A stretch of DNA of 61,651 bases from an uncultured bacterium (GTDB taxonomy: Bacteria; Patescibacteriota; Gracilibacteria; Absconditabacterales; Absconditicoccaceae), in NCBI GenBank assembly GCA_903953935.1, contig CAJBLF010000046.1:1-61651 (forward strand). The letters are read 5' to 3'. Position 1 is the first letter of the stretch; each line of letters starts with the position of its first letter. A program made the translations under genes and the position numbers. The notes below the pieces were generated by a model that worked only from the letters and a program-made list of their open reading frames with translations, was not told the origin of the DNA and did no database searches. Positions 53,051 to 61,651 of this stretch are shown here, one piece after another.

Positions 53051-54072
53051 TATTCTTTGTTTTTTGATAAAACGTGTTTTTTGTCGTAATATTCAGCCAA
53101 ACTCAAATTGTTCTCTGCTAGTCGTGTTGCTAATTCTTTTCCTAGATATCTTCGATGCCATCATTCTTTATTTATTTTGTCTATTTCTATTCCTTTTTGA
53201 TATGTATTATGAAATCCATATTTATGTGCGTGTTTTCTTAATCGATCTTTATATACATTATCTTTTTCGAGATTTATCTTTCTTCCAGATATTCTTTTTA
53301 TTCTTATATCTACCGTTAGTCATAGTTCATGTTCGCTAGAATATTTCTTTGCTACTGTTCCTTTATCTTTAAATGTTTCATATAATGTTTCTTGTCTTTT
53401 TTTGTCTCTATAGGCACTATATATTTCTATCTGATCTCATTCGAATCTTTTCATAAATGCTTTAGCTAATTCCCCAATAGCGGTATTTGCTTCTTTTCTC
53501 AATTTAAATATACGATCATTTTCTTTGTGAAGATATTCTGAGGATATTTCTTCTAAGTCTGTTGGTGTATATGTTTCTTCTATAGGAGTGTATTCACTTA
53601 TGTATTTCTGTATGGAATCATCTGATACAAGATCGACCTCTGGTTCTTTTTTCTGTAAAGATTGTCGTATATTTTTTTTTGTTCTCTCTTTTTCTTTATT
53701 TATTTCTTCTTGGTATAATAATGTGTATGCTTGTTTAGCCTTTTCTGGTATGAGAATTCTTGGTGTCCCCACATAATAGTCTAGTATACTACTTATTGTA
53801 TCCATAAAGTTCTTTTCGTTTTTTATATCTTTTATTGCGATTCATCATTCATTTTTGTTTTTGAGTGTTTTCCATACCCCTTTTTTAAGCTCTTTAACTT
53901 CACACACATATCATGTTTTTTCTTGATATATTATTATTTCAAATTGCTCATTATTGATAGAATACGGAATCTTTACTACTCCTGGTTTGACTAATTCTAC
54001 CTGTTTCACCTCGTTTTCTCTTTTTTCCATTTCTTTTGCAATCATCATTTTATCGGTAATTAAAACCTCCAT
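53050..54072 (-). CDS. VanY-type D-alanyl-D-alanine carboxypeptidase with shared N-terminal domain
   Basis: A 340-aa protein. Residues about 27-125 are the shared domain (KPGVVKIPYSINNEQFEII through IPEKAKQAYTLL). The peptidase M15B domain lies at about 195-325: IEIYSAYRDKKRQ, the zinc motif SSEHELGLTVDI, and NKEGWHRRYLG with the catalytic Glu/His region. It trims stem peptides of the cell wall. No signal peptide or membrane segment is visible, so how it reaches the wall is unclear; the shared domain may help. The start overlaps the upstream gene by 23 nt. UGA encodes Gly in KTGY, HELGL and EGWH. Confidence 0.87.
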
Positions 54073-56041
54073 TATTTATCTTTTCTTCTGATTTTTTTTG
54101 AAGAATTTTTGTTACGTTATTGTCTACTATGATTTTATTGTTTGGTTTTGCATATATTCTATTATCTTGTCCTACCTCTACATCACCATGATTGATCTGG
54201 TACATTTTGGGTGGTATTCCCAATCATCGAGCTAAAGATCTAGAGAAGAGATTATCTATGATTTCTCGTATTTTTTGTGATTTCTCTATTGTAGATGGTT
54301 CTTTACCATTTTTTTCTTTATATTTTTTGATAAATTCTCTATAAATTGCTGATTTTCATTGCATATCTAAAAATTTTGCTCTATAAAATCCACCTATCTC
54401 TTTTTCAAGGTTATCTTTGGTAAGTTCCAATCTTCCTAATCTTTGATCCTTTCCTTTGTTTTGTATTGCTCGTTTTTCTCGATTTATGTTTTTTGTCTTA
54501 TCTTGATCAGAGAATCATTGATTGCTATATCTATCAAAATATGTTCTTCATTGTAGCATTCCATAAATAGCTCTATCTGCACTATTGTCTATTGCATTCT
54601 TTTTTAATATATGTTTTTTTTGATATCACTTTTCTCTTATTTTACTAATCATCCTTCTTACCATATCTGTATCTTCAGAGACTTTTACGTTTCTATGCCC
54701 ATTTATTTCTGCGTAAAGATGCGCTTTGAATGTTCCGTTTCCTACTGTGCTGTTTGCTTTTCCTTTTGCCCAGAATCTGTTGTATGCACTTTCCAGTGTT
54801 GCATCTATTTGAAGTAATGGAAATGCTTGTGCCAATTCGGGATCCATTCTACTTTCTGTCGTGAGTCTTGCTAGTTTAGTATTTTTGTCGAATTCTTCTG
54901 TAATCATTTTGAGAAATTCTGGATTTTTTTTTGTAGAATCTGCTCATCACATCCTCATGATTAGCTGATCAATTTTTTTCTGATCCATATCTGGATATTC
55001 CTTTAATCTTTGGATGTTTCTGTATAAAATCATATCACCCAATAATTTATATATTTCTCCCATATTCACTTTCTCTCATTTTGCAAAATCAAACGTATGA
55101 TTAAATACAGTGATATTGTATTCAGGATGCTGTTGGACGAATCTTTCTATCTTTTCTTTTGTCTCTTTATCAAAAGGAGTCTCTTTGTTTGGTCTATTTA
55201 TAAGAATTACCATTTCATACTCATTTTTGTTTAATCCTGCCTGTTGTGTGGTATATGATAGTAGTGTTTGTTCTATATCTTCATATTTATTTACAGGAAA
55301 AGATACCACAATTTTGGTTTCTTTTTTCATTGGTTTTTGTTTTTTGTATTCTGCTTCTATTTCTTCTTTATATCACTTTTCTTCTCTGAATCTTCCCTCT
55401 AAATATTCTTTTTGATATTGGATGTTTGGTGTTATTTTTTTTACTATATCTATTTTTTTACTGATTGATCACTTCAACATTTCATATGCTTTTTTCACTT
55501 CTTCTGGTATCTTCTTTCTATCTGCTCCTGCATGATAATCTAAGATTTTCCCCATATTTATTAGCAATTCTTGTATATTGTCTTTGATGACCGATTCTTT
55601 CTTGTAGGGGAGTGTTTGCTCTTTGTCTCTTATTTTTTTTCGTTCATTGCCTATCTTTTCATTGATTCTTATTCTGTATCCATCTTCTTCATGATATATC
55701 ACGATCTGAAAGATTCTTTTGTTGGTTGTATAGTCTATTTTACATACTCCTGTTCTTAATATGTTCACTCTTTTTGTTGTCTGTAATTCTTTTTCCATTT
55801 TTTTTTCTTCGGGTTTGGCAGCCATTCACCTTATATAAAGCCCCATACCGCTAAGATTAACTTTTTCTTCTGTATTTGTCGTAGAGAGATAACGTTCGTT
55901 TACTTTTTTTGATAGTGCTTGTTTTTCTTCTGTTGAGAGATCGGATAAAATATCGACCATCTCTTTTCTTTCTTGTGAGGTGGGCAATTTCTTTTTTGAT
56001 AGATTTATTACCTTATCGAATGAGTCGTTAATCTTTTGCAT
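54050..56041 (-). CDS. GT-A-like protein with shared N-terminal domain
   Basis: A 663-aa protein. The frame passes a TGA at residue 72, so the start is MQKINDSF. Residues 1-70 are helical; about 92-190 is the shared domain (RTGVCKIDYTTNKRIFQIV through IPEEVKKAYEML). Residues about 238-420 look like a GT-A nucleotide-sugar fold (KIVVSFPVNKYEDIEQTLLS, EMVILINRP, and an acidic RMGGADS resembling a D-x-D site). The remainder is helical and charged. A glycosyltransferase role is inferred from this pattern and the envelope neighbours. No membrane segment is seen. Confidence 0.7.
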
Positions 56042-56060
56042 ATTTGCTTATATAGTAAAA

Positions 56061-59000
56061 TTATTCCTGTTCATATCTGAACGATCATAAATCTGGTCTT
56101 CTTCTTGTATTATCATTTTGGTTATTATTTCCTCATTGTTTTCATTGTGTTTGATCATTTTCTCTACTTGCGAATGTATTGTCAAATCATAATCCTACTG
56201 CATATCCCTTTGAGCCATCAGTAACGACTTTTTTCGTTGCCTCCACTCCTAGATCAACAAATCTATCTGCCTGTGTAAGGACTGTGGCTCCAGGTGTTGT
56301 GTATGCGGTTGCTATATTCAAATTTAATCCACCAGCGGTTACTGCAGGGTTTGTACTAGTTGCTAATGAATCAGCTAGCTCTTTGATACCTGTATACATT
56401 CTCATACTTGCTAAATTCGCATTTGTGTGTCCTGCATTTGCTGCCGCCATTGCGGCTGGATTATTTGCATTTAATCGTGTTGCGAGTTGTACTTTGTATG
56501 TTAGAGGTAGTCTAGGATCTCCTGCTATAGTGCCCCTTACTGAATTCCATCGTGCAATAAGGTCTGTTCCTGTAAGTTTACCTGCTATAACTTGTGTTTT
56601 ATCTGTTGATCACGTTAGTGTTAGATTTAATGTTCCTCAGTTTTGTACCTGTGTTGTGTTATTTAAAAATGCATCTAATGGGTTCATGTTTTGTCCTGTA
56701 GCATATCCGCTTTCTTGATATTTTCCTAAATCATACTGCGCACGGCTACTCATTGTTCCGGTGTTATCTATCTTTGATGTTGCTTCTTTTGCCGTAAGTA
56801 AACCTGCAGCATACGACATACCAAATGCAATTGCTCATGCTTTTGTTGCTCCTATAAGTGCTTGTCTGTGTTGTCTTGACTTGAATCTTCCTCTTGCTTC
56901 AGTGTATCCTTGGGTGTCGTATGTATTTCCCGTTCCTTTATCTAAAAGATTGATCATTGCATCATAGTTTGGTTCGCTTCTCATGGCTACAAGATCTACT
57001 CCCAACCTTGCTGTTCCTGCAAGTACTGCTCTCTGGAGTTCCTGATATTCTTTTTCTGCAAGTATTTTTTTGTCTGATCATAAGAAATTTTGCCCCTTTT
57101 CTTTGTGATAATCCAAACGAGCTAATCATTCAGATACATATCCTCTGAGATTTCTTTTTTCTATGTCTGTAAGTGTTTCTTTTTTCTCTAACATTCCTCT
57201 GATATCCTGAGTTAGATCAGGTGTCATATCTAATTGATCTTGTGTTGTCTTGATATAATAATTCCATTGTCTTCTATCTTTGAAATTTTTACCTCGAAAA
57301 CGTCATTGATATCGTTTCATTCCTGTAACTGCATTTGCAACCCTTTCACGTTCTTTACGGTTGTTTAATACATTCACTGCCTGTTCTCTTTGATATAATC
57401 TGTGTTCTTTGTTGTAATGTGAGTATTTTGCGAATAATGTTTTGGTAAATGCTACTCATCCTACTATTCCTGCTGATGCTAACAATGGTAATCCTGCTGC
57501 ACTTGCTGCAATACCTGGAGCTACCATAATTCCTAATTTGGTCGCTCATCGCATCCATCAGAACATCTTTCTGAATCCAGGATGTTTTTTGAATCGTTTT
57601 ACGTTTTTTACTGGGTCATCAAGTCGTCTTCCTATTTTTGCCCCGGTATTTAGTTTTTCTTCTACACTATATGCCTCTTCTCATTTGTTGAGTATCTGTA
57701 TCTTGAGCTTTATTGTCTGTCTTGCAATCTGTAATAATGCACGATCGTTTTTTTGTTTGTTTCTTATTTCTTTTAGTGCGTCTTTATCATCAATACTTAT
57801 GCCCATTTGCTTAAGAAAATCAGGCATTTTGTTGTATTTTTTGATATAGTCTGCAATGAAAGGTCTGCATTGTGTATCTAATACCGCATCAGTTGCTGGT
57901 GGTACTTGAGCCTCACCCTTATCTATGATGTCAGCGATATTCCATACTAATTTTTGATGTCCCTTAAATGATACCATTTTCATAAATATATTTGTGCTGA
58001 TTTGTTCCATATCATTACTCTTGAGTAACTTATTGAGTGGTTTCCAATTGCCCATTGTTGATGTTCCTGGTCTTGTCGTATCGAAAGCTGTTCCTGATTG
58101 TCTAAGAATATAATCGAATTGTGTTTGGAATTGTCCTTCTGTCATTCCATCAATCCGATCTGGAGCTGTTCCGATAAATGTATTTGCCAAGGTTATGATT
58201 CTTTTGTATGTGTCTGGATAATCTTTTTCTATTCCCATCATAGTTCCTACTAGGTTTTCTATCTTATCATTAAATCCTGCAGCTTGTTCCATCTCATGTC
58301 TGTCTGCTGCTCTTTTGTTTTCATCGCTTCGATTAAGTTTTTTGGTTTTTTCTCGATCAGTATATTTGAGTTCGTCTTCTACATATCCATCTTTGATAGA
58401 TTTTCTTCTCAAGAAAAGGTTCAATTTGTCGAATGTATTTCGTCATCCTGTCTTATTCCATCTTTCTCTTAATTTATCTCCTGCTTTTCTTTCTGCAATC
58501 ACACGATTTACTTCTATGGTATTTGAAATAGTAGCTAATTCTTCGGTTTGTTTGTATCATTCGATAGGTTCTTCACCAGAAATAGGTTCTTCACCAGAGA
58601 TTGGCTTTTCACCAGAAATAGGTTCTTCACCAGAGATTGGCTTTTCACCAGAAATAAGTTCTTCATCAGAAATAGGCTTTTCACCAGAGATAGATTCTTC
58701 ATCAGAAATGGTTTTTTTCTTTTTTGTTTTTTTCTTTTTATCTTCATCACAACATTCATCCAATTTCTTTTGAAGTAATATAAGTCTGTCTTCCAACATC
58801 TTTATCTGGGCCTTTAAGAGTTCTACTAGTTGTTTAAACATCTCTTCATTGCGTTCTCCAATAAGGTTTATCTTTAGGTTTATCTCTTCTATGGATTTGT
58901 GTATGTTTTCTATATCTTTCTTGGTGTCTCCTATTTCACTTGTGATTTCTGTTTTTGCTTGTTCAATCTTTTCTCCTACAGCTTTTTCTAGTCACTCAAT

Positions 59001-60194
59001 TTTCTCTACGTATTCTTTTTCCATTGCATCTATTTTTTCGCTTATATCTTCCTTTGTCTTTACTATTTCTTCAATCTGCTTTTTGTACATTTCTTCTGCT
59101 TCTTGTTTTTGTTTTTCAAGTGAACTATTGAGTACTCATTCAAAATCTGATAATTTCTCGGTAAATTTTGCTTCTATATCTGTCATAATTTTGTTGTATT
59201 GATCATCGATGAGTTGTTTGATAGCATCAAATTGTGCTGTTGTTCCTTGGGTATTTATCTGATTATTATTTTGGTTGTTTGTCTGATTGTTGTTTTGGTT
59301 GTTTGTTTGGTTGTTTGGTTGCATATTTGATTGTGTATTTGTTTGATTAATTGGTTGATTGATTGATTGGTTGCTTGTTTGATTAGTTGGTTGCGTATTT
59401 GTTTGGATAGTGTTTGGATTAATTCCTTGGGTATTTGTTGTCATATAGATGTTTCTTGTTGCTTCTTCCAATAATGCATTGATACGTTGCTGATCAAATC
59501 CTGTATGTATGTTGATTGTGCCTGTGTTATTTTTTATTATTATGTTTTTGTTTCCTATTGTGTTAGTTTTTGTTGTATCTTGTTTTTCTCACTGGTTCTT
59601 TTCCATTTCTTGTGCCTTTTTGATTATTTCTTTGAGTTGTTTGTCTGTTCGTTTAATTATAAAATAATCTCTGCCTTGTTTGTCTTTTTTGGAAACAAGA
59701 TCTATTTTTCCTGTATATTGATCTAATTTACTTAATTCTTCATATGCAATTTTTGATTCTTCTTTTGCTTGTTTTCCTCAATCAAAAGTGTCTGACGATT
59801 TAAATTCTATCATATTTCCTCAATCTAGAATCATTCTTTCTACCAATAATGTATCTAGTTTTTCTAATTTTGTGTTTTTTATATCACTTGGTGGTTCGGT
59901 AATTGTTTTTTGATATTCGTTGAGAATATCTTTATATTTTTTTTCATTGATCCTGATTGTTATGTTATCTCTTATGTTTATCTCTCCAGCAGGAATTCCC
60001 GAATTAACCTTATTGTTTCCATTTTCAAATCTGTTTTTTGCTATAGCATCCGCCATTTGGTTTCTGTTTACCAATTTTGAATCTATCTGCAAAGTTTCCA
60101 AAAGCTCTTCCTTTGCCTTTTTAATGTACTTTGCATCTAGTTTTTCTGCAAGAACATCTTGCTTGGAGATGATATTCAAATCTTTAGTTACCAT
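56061..60194 (-). CDS. Large coiled-coil, low-complexity protein of the envelope cluster
   Basis: A 1,377-aa protein in one continuous UGA-Gly frame; I recognise no family. Parts in order: a charged helical region (1-250); an Asn/Gln/Thr-rich, prion-like stretch (about 255-323, QPNNQTNNQNNNQ); a long coiled coil (about 330-490, EEMYKKQIEEIVKTKED); Lys-rich KKKKTKKKK; eight hexapeptide repeats of the ISGEEP type (about 496-544). A large helical region follows, with a hydrophobic Ala/Gly-rich segment near 880-915 (GIAASAAGLPLLASAGIVGG) and another near 1,120 (GATKAGAIAFGMSYAAGLL). The tail is Gly/Asn/Ala-rich. No signal peptide. It could be a scaffold of the cell envelope. It ends 20 nt before the GT-A-like gene. 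Confidence 0.78.
58563..58710. repeat. 18-bp in-frame tandem repeat (hexapeptide ISGEEP)
   Basis: About eight 18-bp units encode ISGEEP, ISGEKP or ISDEE(S/L). Alternating units give a 36-bp super-repeat of very high identity, so length variation in frame is expected. Confidence 0.88.
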
Positions 60195-60547
60195 TTTACA
60201 TAAACAGTATATAAAATTATACCTCTTTTCTTTGTGTAATTATATTTTAGTGATGATGTAAAATATAATTTCTATGCTACAAAAACGTTCAAAAATATTC
60301 CGGTTTTTATTGCATCTCAATTATACTTGTAAATCCGATTTTTGTCAAATTTTAGGGGACTTTTTTCTTACTATAAAAACTTGCTAAATAACAGCTTTTG
60401 AACTAATTTTTGCTGATATAAAATTACCATCATTCAATCAAAACCACTGAAACGTATTTTTGAAGGATGATGTGTAGGTTTTAGAGTATTTTTTTCTTGC
60501 TATAAAAACTTGCTAAATAGTAAGCTCTATCTAGTTTTTTTGTTATG
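60195..60547. other. Intergenic region with long direct repeats
   Basis: No gene is seen in these 353 bp. Two direct copies of about 30 bp (TTTTTTCTT[A/G]CTATAAAA and onward through CTTGCTAAATA) lie at 60,361-60,392 and 60,491-60,520, 130 bp apart. Both are upstream of the 1,377-aa gene and may be regulatory. Confidence 0.55.
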
Positions 60548-60569
60548 AAAAAAGCCCGAACATACGGGC
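60548..60569 (-). terminator. Intrinsic terminator after the lipoprotein
   Basis: Minus strand: GCCCG/CGGGC stem with a 6-nt loop followed by T6, about 20 nt after the stop. Confidence 0.9.
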
Positions 60570-60589
60570 CTACCTTTTTCGTGTATTTT

Positions 60590-60919
60590 TTATAAGTTTT
60601 CGCTTTCTTTCTGAAGTTCTTCTTTGGCTTCTGCTGCCTCTCTTTCTGCGTTGCTTATGTCTGTTATTGTATTGTTTATTTCTTCTTCAAGTTCTTTCAA
60701 ATCTTCCTTTTTGTCTTTTAGTTTGTTTTTTAGTTTATCGACTTTTTCGGTTTTTGACTGAAATTTGTCTGCGGCTTTTTTTACATTCAAATCTGCAGGT
60801 CAGCATGAATTAAGTAATATTATGAGTGATAAAGCACTCGCTCATCCCAATGTTTTGAGTTTTTTTCTGAGATTGTTTCGTGTGTTTGATTTAGATAATT
60901 TTTTTTCTTGATCTTTCAT
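60590..60919 (-). CDS. Small lipoprotein with coiled coil
   Basis: A 109-aa protein. After a basic N-terminus comes a hydrophobic segment ending in a lipobox, LLNSC, with the lipidated Cys near residue 39 (next residues GPADL, the Gly being UGA). The mature part is a charged coiled coil (KVDKLKNKLKDKKEDLKELE). It resembles small anchoring lipoproteins in shape; the partner is unknown. It has its own terminator. Confidence 0.78.
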
Positions 60920-60957
60920 GTGTTTTGTTGTAATAAAATATAAAATTGGTTTTTTTT

Positions 60958-61651
60958 TTAAAAACGTAGCATTTTTCTGTTCATCTCTTTAACCATTCTT
61001 CCCATAATTACTGGATTCATAAATGCTTCTTTTGTTTCTTTTTCGTTACATCAACGTCTTCCTCATCTTGCATCTACATCATCTATCTCTGTTTTTGGAA
61101 CTATTCTGGATGATCTTCCTTGGAGGATGTTTCCAGGGTCTTCAGGAGAGATTATGTGAAGTTTTCCGTCTTCATCTATGGTATATATATTTTGTGTCAA
61201 AGGATCACGCACACAATAATTACCACGATTTATTTTTGAATTTTCTCTTAGTTTTTTCACTAATTCATCGTAAAATGCAAACACGATATTTCTTTCTACA
61301 CCATCAAAAACACGCATTTTATTTTTTCTATATTCTAACATTTTTCCTATATTTTTTCCTTTGAGCTCTATATCTCACATCTTAAGCGTAATTACATTTT
61401 TTTCAAAACCAATTTCTACACTTTTTTTTCCATCTTCGCTTTTTGCTGAGGTAGTAAAATCGAATTTACGTACTGTTTTTAGATTCATTATTGTTTTAAT
61501 TGGAGATGTCCAGAATCCGTTTGCGGATACCTTTGTTTTCAATAAACGTGACGTCGTTGCGTTTCTATATTGATCGTGATATTCATTCATAGCATAATTG
61601 AAATGTCCCATCAGTTCGTCGATTGCCGTCTGTAAAGATCTATTGTCTCCA
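60958..61651 (-). CDS. Partial hypothetical protein (5' end outside window)
   Basis: The frame is open to the window edge; 230 residues are visible. The internal ATG at 61,611 is not necessarily the start, because the frame continues upstream (SLQTAIDELMGHFNYAMNE). No clear domain. A stretch (NIGKMLEYRKNKMRVFDG, then FAFYDELVKKL) loosely echoes the end of the shared N-terminal domain of the cluster, but too weakly to claim. Three UGA glycines are visible. Confidence 0.6.

Overview
The window is one contiguous piece of an AT-rich bacterial chromosome that reads UGA as glycine (translation table 25). Read with the standard code, almost every long gene breaks at TGA. Read as Gly, the frames run on and TGA falls at textbook glycine positions, for example in EF-Tu (GRTVGAGVV), L2 (HPHGGGEG) and L14 (DNTGAKK). 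That code is known from Absconditabacteria (SR1) and Gracilibacteria (BD1-5) in the Patescibacteria/CPR. The missing L30 gene (rpmD), the lack of Shine-Dalgarno motifs, and the DUF4012, DUF5663-like and VirB2-like pilin genes fit that assignment. I cannot decide between the two phyla. All coordinates below were made with UGA = Gly and only TAA/TAG as stops.

Layout. 0.2-1.8 kb: a DUF4012 membrane protein (minus). 2.0-2.6 kb: tRNA-Phe, tRNA-Ile, tRNA-Pro and a decayed tRNA-like copy. 2.9-15.6 kb: tuf followed by a merged S10-spc ribosomal cluster (rpsJ to rplO, no rpmD) ending in secY and a terminator. 16.3-22.6 kb (plus): four secreted or membrane-anchored proteins of unknown function (TPR protein, two exported proteins, a Cys-rich poly-Thr protein). 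Converging on them (minus, 37.7-22.7 kb) are a giant exported protein of about 4,553 residues, a Cys-containing exported protein and a VirB2/TrbC-like pilin. This looks like a cell-surface, adhesion or secretion locus.

38-43 kb: a small membrane protein, a class A beta-lactamase-fold serine hydrolase, an HD hydrolase, an O-methyltransferase-like protein and RNase J with a Pro/Gln/Ser-rich N-terminal tail. 43.7-50.7 kb: housekeeping and accessory genes, including a PD-(D/E)XK nuclease, a circularly permuted GT-B glycosyltransferase with an 8-bp tandem repeat in its interdomain linker, a CYTH protein, a GNAT protein, TrmD, a second VirB2-like pilin and a DciA-like protein. 50.9-51.4 kb: a compositional outlier, a gene of about 50% GC for a small exported protein with its own promoter and terminator.

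51.5-61.6 kb (minus): an envelope cluster with a lipoprotein, a 1,377-aa coiled-coil/low-complexity protein, a GT-A-like protein, a VanY-type carboxypeptidase and an L,D-transpeptidase. The last three share the same unrecognised N-terminal domain of about 100 residues. They overlap or abut by 1-23 nt, so they are probably one operon acting on the cell wall. The most novel items are this shared domain, the giant protein locus, the permuted glycosyltransferase and the GC-rich outlier gene.
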